Of a DNA stretch of 64,000 bases, positions 23,783 to 35,428 are shown piece by piece. The first letter of the stretch is position 1, and every line of letters starts with the position of its first letter. Source of the stretch: Odiellus spinosus (lineage: Eukaryota; Arthropoda; Arachnida; Opiliones; Phalangiidae). A program made the translations under genes and the position numbers. Location of the stretch: the NCBI GenBank assembly GCA_963920705.1, contig CAWUCO010000291.1, positions 2,294,001 through 2,358,000 on the forward strand, written 5' to 3'. The notes beneath the pieces were generated by a model. That model was not told where the DNA came from, ran no database searches, and saw only the letters and a program-made list of their open reading frames with translations.

Positions 23783-26700
23783 TTGGAAATCTTTGAATCT
23801 CTACTTGGGAAATTTTTGGATCTATACTTGGGAAATTTTTGGATCTATACTTGGGAAATTTTTGGATCTATACTTGGGAAATTTTTGGATCTATACTTGG
23901 GAAATTTTTGGATCTATACTTGGGAAATTTTTGGATCTATACTTGGGAAATTTTTGGATCTATACTTGGGAAAACTTTGGATCTAAACTTGGGAAGTTTT
24001 TGGATCTATTCTTGGGAAATTTTTGGATCTATACTTGGGAAATTTTTGGATCTATACTTGGGAAATTTTTGGATCTATACTTGGGAAATTTTTGGATCTA
24101 TACTTGGGAAATTTTTGGATCTATACTTGGGAAATTTTTGGATCTATACTTCGGAAATTTTTGGATCTATACTTGGGAAATTTTTGGATCTAAACTTGGG
24201 AAATTTTTGGATCTATTCTTGGGAAATTTTTCGATCTATACTTGGGAAATTTTTGGATCTATACTTGGGAAATTTTAGGATCTATACTTGGGAAATTTTT
24301 GGATATATACTTGGGAAATTTTTGGATCTATACTTGGCAAATTTTTCGATCTATACTTGGCAAATTTTTCGATCTATACTTGGCAAATTTTTGGATCTAT
24401 ACTTGGGAAATTTTTGGATCTATACTTGGGAAATTTTTGGATCTATACTTGGGAAATTTTTGGATCTATACTTGGGAAATTTTTGGATCTAAACTTGGGA
24501 AATTTTTGGATCTACACTTGGGAAATTTTTCGATCTATACTTGGGAAAGTTTTCGATCTATACTTGGTAAATTTTTGGATCTATACTTATGAAATTTTTT
24601 AATCTCTACTTGGGAAATTTTTGAATCTCTACACTGGAAATTTTTGAATCTCTACTTGGGAAATTTTTGGATCTATACTTGGGAAATTTTTGAATCTCTA
24701 CTTGGGAAATTTTTGAATCTCTACTTGGGAAATTTTTGAATCTCTACTTGGGAAATTTTTGAATCTCTACTTGGGAAATTTTTGGATCTATACTAGGGAA
24801 ATTTTTGGATCTATACTTGGGAAATTTTTGGATCTATACTTGGGAAATTTTTGGATCTATACTTGGGAAATTTTTGTATCTATACTTGGGAAAATTTTGG
24901 ATCTAAACTTGGGAAATTTTTGGATCTATTCTTGGGAAATTTTTCGATCTATACTTGGGAAATTTTTGGATCTATACTTGGGAAATTTTTGGATCTATAC
25001 TTGGGAAATTTTTGGATCTATACTTGGGAAATTTTTGGATCTATACTTGGGAAATTTTTGGATCTATACTTCGGAAATTTTTGGATCTATACTTGGGAAA
25101 TTTTTGGATCTATACTTCGGAAATTTTTGGATCTATACTTGGGAAATTTTTCGATCTATACTTGGGAAATTTTTGGATATATACTTGGGAAATTTTTGAA
25201 TCTCTACTTGGGAAATTTTTGAATCTCTACTTGGGAAATTTTTGGATCTATACTAGGGAAATTTTTGGATCTATACTTGGGAAATTTTTGGATCTATACT
25301 TGGGAAATTTTTGGATCTATACTTGGGAAATTTTTGTATCTATACTTGGGAAAATTTTGGATCTAAACTTGGGAAATTTTTGGATCTATTCTTGGGAAAT
25401 TTTTCGATCTATACTTGGGAAATTTTTGGATCTATACTTGGGAAATTTTTGGATCTATACTTGGGAAATTTTTGGATCTATACTTGGGAAATTTTTGGAT
25501 CTATACTTGGGAAATTTTTGGATCTATACTTCGGAAATTTTTGGATCTATACTTGGGAAATTTTTGGATCTATACTTGGGAAATTTTTGGATCTATACTT
25601 GGGAAATTTTTGGATCTATACTTGGGAAATTTTTGGATCTATACTTGGGAAATTTTTGGATCTATACTTCGGAAATTTTTGGATCTATACTTGGGAAATT
25701 TTTGGATCTAAACTTGGGAAATTTTTGGATCTATTCTTGGGAAATTTTTCGATCTATACTTGGGAAATTTTTGGATCTATACTTGGGAAATTTTAGGATC
25801 TATACTTGGGAAATTTTTGGATATATACTTGGGAAATTTTTGGATCTATACTTTGGAAATTTTTGGATCTATACTTGGGAAATTTTTCGATCTATACTTG
25901 GGAAATTTTTGGATCTATACTTGGGAAATTTTTGGATCTATACTTGGGAAATTTTTGGATCTATACTTGGGAAATTTTTGGATCTAAACTTGGGAAATTT
26001 TTGGATCTACACTTGGGAAATTTTTCGATCTATACTTGGGAAAGTTTTCGATCTATACTTGGTAAATTTTTGGATCTATACTTATGAAATTTTTTAATCT
26101 CTACTTGGGAAATTTTTGAATCTCTACACTGGAAATTTTTGAATCTCTACTTGGGAAATTTTTGGATCTATACTTGGGAAATTTTTGAATCTCTACTTGG
26201 GAAATTTTTGAATCTCTACTTGGGAAATTTTTGAATCTCTACTTGGGAAATTTTTGAATCTCTACTTGGGAAATTTTTGGATCTATACTTGGGAAATATT
26301 TGGATCTATACTAGGGAAATTTTTGGATCTATACTTGGGAAATTTTTGGATCTATACTTGGGAAATTTTTGGATCTATACTTGGGAAATTTTTGGATCTA
26401 TACTTGGGAAAATTTTGGATCTAAACTTGGGAAATTTTTGGATCTATTCTTGGGAAATTTTTCGATCTATACTTGGGAAATTTTTGGATCTATACTTGGG
26501 AAATTTTTGGATCTATACTTGGGAAATTTTTGGATCTATACTTGGGAAATTTTTGGATCTATACTTCGGAAATTTTTGGATCTATACTTGGGAAATTTTT
26601 GGAACTAAACTTGGGAAATTTTTGGATCTATTCTTGGGAAATTTTTCGATCTATACTTGGGAAATTTTTGGATATATACTTGGGAAATTTTAGGATCTAT

Positions 26701-26920
26701 ACTTGGGAAATTTTTGGATATATACTTGGGAAATTTTTGGATCTATACTTGGGAAATTTTTGGATCTATACTTGGGAAATTTTTCGATCTATACTTGGGA
26801 AATTTTTGGATCTATACTTGGGAAATTTTTGGATCTATACTTGGGAAATTTTTGGATCTATACTTGGGAAATTTTTGGATCTAAACTTGGGAAATTTTTG
26901 GATCTACACTTGGGAAATTT
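23783..26920 (+). repeat. Last domain 1 segment, with a 460-bp tandem duplication
   Basis: No TTTGGAAATC opening monomer is found after 23783. The G half carries the GGGAAAACTTTGG trio and three TTGGCAAATTTTT monomers near 24,336, 24,359 and 24,382. A 20-monomer segment from about 24,759 (CTAGGGAAA, GTATCTATAC, GGGAAAATTTTGG, AAAC, ATTC) repeats at +460. A third related block starts near 26,277. Closing cassettes lie at about 24,510 and 26,005. At about 26,905 a third one breaks off after CTACACTTGGG, which I take as the domain boundary. Confidence 0.75.
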
Positions 26921-26956
26921 TTGAATCTCTACTTGGGAAATTATTGAATCTCTACT

Positions 26957-28106
26957 TTGGATATTTTTGAATCTCTACTTGGGAAATTTTTGCATCTATA
27001 CTTGGGAAATTTTTGGATCTATACTTGGTAAATTTTTGGATCTATACTTGGGAAATTTTTGGATCTATACTTGGGAAATTTTTGGATCTATACTTGGGAA
27101 ATTTTTGGATCTATACTTGGGAAATTTTTGGATCTATACTTGGGAAATTTTTGGATCTATACTTGGGACATTTTTGGATCTATACTTGGGGAATTTTTCG
27201 ATCTATACTTGGGAAATTTTTCGACCTATACTTGGGAAATTTTTCGAACTATACTTGGGAAATTTTTCGATCTATACTTGGGAAATTTTTGAATATATAC
27301 TTGGGAAATTTTTGAATTTCTACTTGGGAAATTTTTGATTCTCTACTTGGGAAATTTTTGAATCTCTACTTGGGAAATTTTTGAATCTCTACTTGGGAAA
27401 TTTTTGAATCTCTACTTGGGAAATTTTTGAATCTCTACTTGGGAAATTTTTGAATCTCTACTTGGGAAATTTTTCGATCTATACTTGGGAAATTTTTGGA
27501 TCTATACTTGGGAAATTTTTCGATCTATACTTGGGAAATTTTTTGATCTATACTTGGGAAATTTTTCGATCTATACTTGGGAAATTTTTCGATCTATACT
27601 TGGGAAATTTTTCAATCTATACTTGGGAAATTTTTGAATCTATACTTGGGAAATTTTTGAATCTCTACTTGGGAAATTTTTGAATCTCTACTTGGGAAAT
27701 TTTTGAATCTCTATTTGGGAAATTTTTGAATCTATACTTGGGAAATTTTTGAATCTCTACTTGGGAAATTTTTGAATCTCTACTTGGGAAATTTTTGAAT
27801 CTCTACTTGGGAAATTTTTGAATCTCTACTTGGGAAATTTTTGAATCTCTACTTGGGAAATTTTTGAATCTCTACTTGGGAAATTTTTGAATCTCTACTT
27901 GGGAAATTTTTGAATCTCTACTTGGGAAATTTTTGAATCTCTACTTGGGAAATTTTTGGATCTATACTTGGGAAATTTTTGGATCTATACTTGGGAAATT
28001 TTTGGATCTATACTTGGGAAATTTTTGGATCTATACTTGGGAAATTTTTGGATCTATCCTTGGGAAATTTTTGAATCTCTACTTGGGAAATTTTTGAATC
28101 TCTACT
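26957..28106 (+). repeat. Domain 2 block, 1,150 bp (50 monomers)
   Basis: Opens with TTTGGATATTTTTG, then GCATCTATAC. A G run follows, then GGGACATTTTTG near 27,167, GGGGAATTTTTC near 27,188, CGACCTATAC near 27,222 and GAATATATAC near 27,291, matching 650-985. A C/G cassette at about 27,470-27,640 interrupts the A types. Nine identical A monomers occupy 27,751-27,957. Confidence 0.78.
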
Positions 28107-28336
28107 TTGGATATTTTTCAATCTCTACTTGGGAAATTTTTGCATCTATACTTGGGAAATTTTTGGATCTATACTTGGGAAATTTTTGGATCTATACTTG
28201 GGAAATTTTTGGATCTATACTTGGGAAATTTTTGGATCTATACTTGGGAAATTTTTGGATCTATACTTGGGAAATTTTTGGATCTATACTTGGGAAATTT
28301 TTGAATCTCTACTTGGGAAATTTTTGAATCTCTACT
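28107..28336 (+). repeat. Domain 2 block, 230 bp (10 monomers)
   Basis: Ten-monomer block: GGATATTTTTC then CAATCTCTAC, GCATCTATAC, six or so G types and two A types. It is a shortened copy of the blocks opening at 26957 and 28337 and has lost the GGGGAATTTTTC / CGACC part. Confidence 0.72.
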
Positions 28337-30474
28337 TTGGATATTTTTGAATCTCTACTTTGGAAATTTTTGCATCTATACTTGGGAAATTTTTGGATCT
28401 ATACTTGGGAAATTTTTGGATCTATACTTGGGAAATTTTTTGATCTATACTTGGGAAATTTTTGGATCTATACTTGGGAAATTTTTGGATCTATACTTGG
28501 GAAATTTTTGGATCTATACTTGGGAAATTTTTGGATCTATACTTGGGGAATTTTTCGATCTATACTTGGGAAATTTTTCGACCTATACTTGGGAAATTTT
28601 TCGATCTATACTTGGGAAATTTTTCGATCTATACTTGGGAAATTTTTGAATATATACTTGGGAAATTTTTGAATCTCTACTTGGGAAATTTTTGAATATA
28701 TACTTGGGAAATTTTTGAATCTCTACTTGGGAAATTTTTGAATCTCTACTTGGGAAATTTTTGAATCTCTACTTGGGAAATTTTTGAATCTCTACTAGGG
28801 AAATTTTTGAATCTCTACTTGGGAAATTTTTCGATCTATACTTGGGAAATTTTTGGATCTATACTTGGGAAATTTTTCGATCTATACTTGGGAAATTTTT
28901 CGATCTATACTTGGGAAATTTTTCGATCTATACTTGGGATATTTTTCGATCTATACTTGGGATATTTTTCGATCTATACTTGGGAAATTTTTGAATCTAT
29001 ACTTGGGAAATTTTTGAATCTCTACTTGGGAAATTTTTGAATCTCTACTTGGGAAATTTTTGAATCTCTACTTGGGAATTTTTTGAATCTGTACTTGGGA
29101 AATTTTTGAATCTCTACTTGGAAAATTTTTGAATCTCTACTTGGAAAATTTTTGAATCTCTACTTGGGAAAATTTTGAATCTCTACTTGGGAAATTTTTG
29201 AATCTCTACTTGGGAAATTTTTGAATCTCTACTTGGGAAATTTTTGAATCTCTACTTGGGAAATTTTTGAATCTCTACTTGGGAAATTTTTGAATCTCTA
29301 CTTGGGAAATTTTTTGATCTATACTTGGGAAATTTTTGTATCTATACTTGGGAAATTTTTGGATCTATACTTGGAAAATTTTTCGATCTATACTTGGAAA
29401 ATTTTTGAATCTCTACTTGGGAAATTTTTGAATCTCTACTTGGGAAATTTTTGAATCTCGACTTGGGAAATTTTTGAATCTCTACTTGGGAAATTTTTGA
29501 ATCTCTACTTGGGATATTTTTGAATCTCTACTTGGGAAATTTTTGAATCTCTACTTGGGCAATTTTTGAATCTCTACTTGGGAAATTTTTGAATCTCTAC
29601 TTGGGAAATTTTTGAATCTCTACTTGGGAAATTTTTGAATCTCTACTTGGGAAATTTTTGAATCTCTACTTGGGAAATTTTTGAATCTCTACTTGGGAAA
29701 TTTTTGAATCTCTACTTGGGAAATTTTTGAATCTCTACTTGGGAAATTTTTGAAGCTCTACTTGGAAAATTTTTGAATCTCTACTTCATAAAATTTTGAA
29801 TCTCTACTTGGGAAATTTTTGAATCTCTACTTGGGAAATTTTTGAATCTCTACTAGGGAAATTTTTGAATCTCTACTTGGGAAATTTTTGGATCTATACT
29901 TGGGAAATTTTTGGATCTATACTTGGGAAATTTTTGGATCTATACTTGGGAAATTTTTGGATCTATACTTGGGAAATTTTTGGATCTATACTTGGAAATT
30001 TTTGGATCTATACTTGGGAAATTTTTCGATCTATACTTGGGAAATTTTTGAATATATACTTGGGAAATTTTTGAATCTCTACTTGGGAAATTTTTGAATC
30101 TCTACTTGGGAAATTTTTGAATCTCTACTTGGGAAATTTTTGAATCTCTACTTGGGAAATTTTTGAATCTCTACTTGGGAAATTTTTGAATCTCTACTTG
30201 GGAAATTTTTGAATCTCTACTTGGGAAATTTTTGAATCTCTACTTGGGAAATTTTTGAATCTCTACTTGGGAAATTTTTGAATCTCTACTTGGGAAATTT
30301 TTGAATCTCTACTTGGGAAATTTTTGAATCTCTACTTGGGAAATTTTTGAATCTCTACTTGGGAAATTTTTGAATCTCTACTTGGGAAATTTTTGAATCT
30401 CTACTTGGGAAATTTTTGAATCTCTACTTGGGAAATTTTTGAATCTCTACTTGGGAAATTTTTGAATCTCTACT
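28337..30474 (+). repeat. Domain 2 block, 2,138 bp
   Basis: 93 monomers minus one base; the 22-base monomer (CTTGGAAATTTTTGG) is near 29,991-30,003. Order: GCATC, G run, GGGGAATTTTTC near 28,545, CGACC near 28,579, GAATATATAC, A run, two GGGATATTTTTCG near 28,936-28,970, GAATCTGTAC near 29,087, then the CTCGAC / GGGATATTTTTG / GGGCAATTTTTG block (29,457-29,560), GAAGCTCTAC near 29,753 and CTTCATAAAATTTTG near 29,784. It ends in a long uniform A run. Confidence 0.78.
30073..30463 (+). repeat. 17 identical consecutive A-type monomers (391 bp)
   Basis: Read base by base, every monomer from 30,073 to 30,463 is GAATCTCTAC followed by TTGGGAAATTTTT with no change. It is the longest perfectly uniform run I found. 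It starts after a GAATATATAC monomer and ends at the next TTTGGATATTTTTG. Confidence 0.9.
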
Positions 30475-30727
30475 TTGGATATTTTTGAATCTCTACTTGG
30501 GAAATTTTTGCATCTATACTTGGGAAATTTTTGGATCTATACTTGGGAAATTTTTGGATCTATACTTGGGAAATTTTTGGATCTATACTTGGGAAATTTT
30601 TGGATCTATACTTGGGAAATTTTTGGATCTATACTTGGGAAATTTTTGGATCTATACTTGGGAAATTTTTGGATCTATACTTGGGAAATTTTTGAATCTC
30701 TACTTGGGAAATTTTTGAATCTCTACT
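30475..30727 (+). repeat. Domain 2 block, 253 bp (11 monomers)
   Basis: Eleven-monomer copy of the GCATC plus G-run cassette: TTTGGATATTTTTG, GCATCTATAC, G types, two A types. The next copy begins directly after it with CTATGGATATTTTTG instead of CTTTGGATA. Confidence 0.74.
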
Positions 30728-33036
30728 ATGGATATTTTTGAATCTCTACTTGGGAAATTTTTGCATCTATACTTGGGAAATTTTTGGATCTATACTTGGG
30801 AAATTTTTGGATCTATACTTGGGAAATTTTTGGATCTATACTTGGGAAATTTTTGGATCTATACTTGGGAAATTTTTGGATCTATACTTGGGAAATTTTT
30901 GGATCTATACTTGGGAAATTTTTGGATCTATACTTGGGGAATTTTTCGATCTATACTTGGGAAATTTTTCGACCTATACTTGGGAAATTTTTCGATCTAT
31001 ACTTGGGAAATTTTTCGATCTATACTTGGGAAATTTTTGAATATATACTTGGGAAATTTTTGAATCTCTACTTGGGAAATTTTTGAATCTCTACTTGGGA
31101 AATTTTTGAATCTCTACTTGGGAAATTTTTGAATCTCTACTAGGGAAATTTTTGAATCTCTACTTGGGAAATTTTTCGATCTATACTTGGGAAATTTTTG
31201 GATCTATACTTGGGAAATTTTTCGATCTATACTTGGGAAATTTTTCGATCTATACTTGGGAAATTTTTGGATCTATACTTGGGAAATTTTTGGATCTATA
31301 CTTGGGGAATTTTTCGATCTATACTTGGGAAATTTTTCGACCTATACTTGGGAAATTTTTCGATCTATACTTGGGAAATTTTTCGATCTATACTTGGGAA
31401 ATTTTTGAATATATACTTGGGAAATTTTTGAATCTCTACTTGGGAAATTTTTGAATCTCTACTTGGGAAATTTTTGAATCTCTACTTGGGAAATTTTTGA
31501 ATCTCTACTAGGGAAATTTTTGAATCTCTACTTGGGAAATTTTTCGATCTATACTTGGGAAATTTTTGGATCTATACTTGGGAAATTTTTCGATCTATAC
31601 TTGGGAAATTTTTCGATCTATACTTGGGATATTTTTCGATCTATACTTGGGATATTTTTCGATCTATACTTGGGAAATTTTTGAATCTATACTTGGGAAA
31701 TTTTTGAATCTCTACTTGGGAAATTTTTGAATCTCTACTTGGGAAATTTTTGAATCTCTACTTGGGAATTTTTTGAATCTGTACTTGGGAAATTTTTGAA
31801 TCTCTACTTGGAAAATTTTTGAATCTCTACTTGGAAAATTTTTGAATCTCTACTTGGGAAAATTTTGAATCTCTACTTGGGAAATTTTTGAATCTCTACT
31901 TGGGAAATTTTTGAATCTCTACTTGGGAAATTTTTGAATCTCTACTTGGGAAATTTTTGAATCTCTACTTGGGAAATATTTGAATCTCTACTTGGGAAAT
32001 TTTTTGATCTATACTTGGGAAATTTTTGTATCTATACTTGGGAAATTTTTGGATCTATACTTGGAAAATTTTTCGATCTATACTTGGAAAATTTTTGAAT
32101 CTCTACTTGGGAAATTTTTGAATCTCTACTTGGGAAATTTTTGAATCTCTACTTGGGAAATTTTTGAATCTCGACTTGGGAAATTTTTGAATCTCTACTT
32201 GGGAAATTTTTGAATCTCTACTTGGGATATTTTTGAATCTCTACTTGGGAAATTTTTGAATCTCTACTTGGGCAATTTTTGAATCTCTACTTGGGAAATT
32301 TTTGAATCTCTACTTGGGAAATTTTTGAATCTCTACTTGGGAAATTTTTGAATCTCTACTTGGGAAATTTTTGAATCTCTACTTGGGAAATTTTTGAATC
32401 TCTACTTGGGAAATTTTTGAATCTCTACTTGGGAAATTTTTGAATCTCTACTTGGGAAATTTTTGAAGCTCTACTTGGAAAATTTTTGAATCTCTACTTC
32501 ATAAAATTTTGAATCTCTACTTGGGAAATTTTTGAATCTCTACTTGGGAAATTTTTGAATCTCTACTAGGGAAATTTTTGAATCTCTACTTGGGAAATTT
32601 TTGGATCTATACTTGGGAAATTTTTGGATCTATACTTGGGAAATTTTTGGATCTATACTTGGGAAATTTTTGGATCTATACTTGGGAAATTTTTGGATCT
32701 ATACTTGGGAAATTTTTGGATCTATACTTGGGAAATGTTTGGATCTATACTTGGAAAATTTTTGGATCTAAACTAGGGAAATTTTTGGATCTATTCTTGG
32801 GAAATTTTTGGATCTATACTTGGGAAATTTTTGGATCTATACTTGGGAATTTTTTCGATCTATACTTGGGAAATTTTTCGATCTATACTTGGGAAATTTT
32901 TCGACCTATACTTGGAAATTTTTCGATCTATACTTGGGAAATTTTTCGATCTGTACTTGGGAAATTTTTGAATATATACTTGGGAAATTTTTGAATCTCT
33001 ACTTGGGAAATTTTTGAATCTCTACTTGGGAAATTT
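30728..33036 (+). repeat. Domain 2 block, about 2.3 kb, partial copy of 28337-30474
   Basis: The GCATC cassette leads to GGGGAATTTTTC and CGACC twice (near 30,935-30,975 and 31,308-31,345). Then come two GGGATATTTTTCG (about 31,628-31,660), GAATCTGTAC near 31,786, the CTCGAC / GGGATATTTTTG / GGGCAATTTTTG block (about 32,170-32,275), GAAGCTCTAC near 32,466 and CTTCATAAAATTTTG near 32,497. These markers sit 2,690 to 2,713 bases after their counterparts at 29.0-29.8 kb. The G block after that has GGGAAATGTTTGG near 32,731 and GGATCTAAACTAGGG near 32,763. Confidence 0.76.
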
Positions 33037-34393
33037 TTGCATCTATACTTGGGAAATTTTTGGATCCATACTTGGGAAATTTTTGGATCTATACTTGGGA
33101 AATTTTTGAATCTATACTTGGGAAATTTTTGGATCTATACTTGGGAAATTTTTGGATCTATACTTGGGAAATTTTTGGATCTATACTTGGGAAATTTTTC
33201 GATCTATACTTGGGAAATTTTTCGACCTATACTTGGGAAATTTTTCGATCTATACTTTGGAAATTTTTCGATCTATACTTGGGAAATTTTTGAATATATA
33301 CTTGGGAAATTTTTGAATCTCTACTTGGGAAATTTTTGAATCTCTACTTGGGAAATTTTTGAATCTCTACTTGGGAAATTTTTGAATCTCTACTTGGGAA
33401 ATTTTTGAATCTCTACTTGGGAAATTTTTCGATCTATACTTGGGAAATTTTTGGATCTATACTTGGGAAATTTTTCGAGCTATACTTGGGAAATTTTTCG
33501 ATCTATACTTGGGAAATTTTTCGATCTATACTTGGGATATCTTTCGATCTATACTTGGGATATTTTTCGATCTATACTTGGGAAATTTTTGAATCTATAC
33601 TTGGGAAATTTTTGAATATCTACTTGGGAAATTTTTGAATCTCTACTTGGGAAATTTTTGAATCTCTACTTGGGAAATTTTTGAATCTGTACTTGGGAAA
33701 TTTTTGAATCTCTACTTGGAAAATTTTTGAATCTCTACTTGGAAAATTTTTGAATCTCTACTTGGGAAAATTTTGAATCTCTACTTGGGAAATTTTTGAA
33801 TCTCTACTTGGGAAATTTTTGAATCTCTACTTGGGAAATTTTTGAATCTCTACTTGGGAAATTTTTGAATCTCTACTTGGGAAATTTTTCGATCTATACT
33901 TGGGAAATTTTTGGATCTATACTTGGGAAATTTTTGGATCTATACTTGGGAAATTTTTCGATCTATACTTGGGAAATTTTTCGATCAATACTTGGGAAAT
34001 TTTTGAAACTCTACTTGGGAAATTTTTGAATCTCTACTTGGGAAATTTTTGAATCTCTACTTGGGAAATTTTTGAATCTCGACTTGGGAAATTTTTGAAT
34101 CTCTACTTGGGAAATTTTTGAATCTCTACTTGGGATATTTTTGAATCTCTACTTGGGAAATTTTTGAATCTCTACTTGGACAATTTTTGAATCTCTACTT
34201 GGGAAATTTTTGAATCTCTACTTGGGAAATTTTTGAATCTCTACTTGGGAAATTTTTGAATCTCTACTTGGGAAATTTTTGAATCTCTACTTGGGAAATT
34301 TTTAAATCTCTACTTGGGAAATTTTTGGATCTCTACTTGGGAAATTTTTGAATCTCTACTTGGGAAATTTTTGAATCTCTACTTGGGAAATTT
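33037..34393 (+). repeat. Domain 2 block, 1,357 bp
   Basis: Starts with GCATCTATAC and GGATCCATAC (a BamHI-type GGATCC at about 33,062-33,067). CGACC near 33,225 and GAATATATAC near 33,292 follow. The double GGGATA cassette here reads GGGATATCTTTCG for its first member, near 33,536. The A-type marker block at 34,079-34,185 has TTGGACAATTTTTG where other copies have GGGCAA. It ends with TTTTTAAATC and GGATCTCTAC monomers. Confidence 0.74.
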
Positions 34394-35428
34394 TTGAATC
34401 TCTACTTGGGAAACTTTTCGATCTATACTTGGGAAATTTTTGGATCTATACTTGGGAAATTTTTCGATCTATACTTGGGAAATTTTTCGATCTATACTTG
34501 GGAAATTTTTCGATCTATACTTGGGATATTTTTCGATCTATACTTGGGATATTTTTCGATCTATACTTGGGAAATTTTTGAATCTGTACTTGGGAAATTT
34601 TTGAATCTCTACTTGGGAAATTTTTGAATCTCTACTTGGGAAATTTTTCGATCTATACTTGGGAAATTTTTGGATCTATACTTGGGAAATTTTTCGATCT
34701 ATACTTGGGAAATTTTTCGATCTATACTTGGGATATTTTTCGATCTATACTTGGGATATTTTTCGATCTATACTTGGGAAATTTTTGAATCTATACTTGG
34801 GAAATTTTTGAATCTCTACTTGGGAAATTTTTGAATCTCTACTTGGGAAATTTTTGAATCTCTACTTGGGAATTTTTTGAATCTGTACTTGGGAAATTTT
34901 TGAATCTCTACTTGGAAAATTTTTGAATCTCTACTTGGAAAATTTTTGAATCTCTACTTGGGAAAATTTTGAATCTCTACTTGGGAAATTTTTGAATCTC
35001 TACTTGGGAAATTTTTGAATCTTTACTTGGGAAATTTTTGAATCTCTACTTGGGAAATTTTTGAATCTCTACTTGGGAAATTTTTGAATCTCTACTTGGG
35101 AAATTTTTTGATCTATACTTGGGAAATTTTTGTATCTATACTTGGGAAATTTTTGGATCTATACTTGGGAAATTTTTCGATCTATACTTGGAAAATTTTT
35201 CGATCTATACTTGGAAAATTTTTGAATCTCTACTTGGGAAATTTTTGAATCTCTACTTGGGAAATTTTTGAATCTCTACTTGGGAAATTTTTGAATCTCG
35301 ACTTGGGAAATTTTTGAATCTCTACTTGGGAAATTTTTAAATCTCTACTTGGGAAATTTTTGGATCTCTACTTGGGAAATTTTTGAATCTCTACTTGGGA
35401 AATTTTTGAATCTCTACTTGGGAAATTT
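34394..35428 (+). repeat. Domain 2 HOR unit, 1,035 bp, first of a tandem pair
   Basis: 45 monomers. GGGAAACTTTTCG near 34,420, a C/G cassette with two GGGATATTTTTCG near 34,523-34,560, then GAATCTGTAC near 34,581; a second C/G cassette with a further GGGATA pair at 34,732-34,770. The A-type marker block at about 35,297 is cut short: after CTCGAC it jumps to TTTTTAAATC and GGATCTCTAC, skipping the GGGATA and GGGCAA markers. Confidence 0.8.

Larger units (their letters stand above)
1..26920 (+). repeat. Domain 1: alternating G-type and A-type HOR blocks
   Basis: This domain consists of HOR units with a G-type half and an A-type half. Most units open with a monomer containing TTTGGAAATCTTTG. 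The G half usually holds GGATCTAAAC, GGATCTATTC, a TTTTAGGATC monomer and GGATATATAC in that order, and usually ends with a closing cassette: CTACACTTGGG, a C-type unit, GGGAAAGTTTTC, TTGGTAAATTTTT and CTTATGAAA. I see the closing cassette near 1, 250, 1955, 3125, 6300, 7430, 8255, 9470, 11240, 12510, 13935, 17310, 18505, 20830, 22165, 23150, 24510 and 26005. The A half carries GTATCTCTAC, CTTTGGAAA and GGGAAACTTTTG variants. Between markers at 1225 and 23783 the array holds 981 monomers and is 5 bases short of exact 23-base register. Confidence 0.9.

Noticed and set aside
1-26920. CRISPR array (short repeats at regular spacing)
   Set aside because: There are no unique spacers: the 23-base units are joined directly and every base belongs to the repeat. 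No cas-like gene is present.
29784-29800. CTTCATAAAATTTTG (also near 32,497) as a TATA-type promoter element
   Set aside because: It is a variant of the ordinary TTGGGAAATTTTT portion of the monomer, in register, with no other promoter feature or gene nearby.
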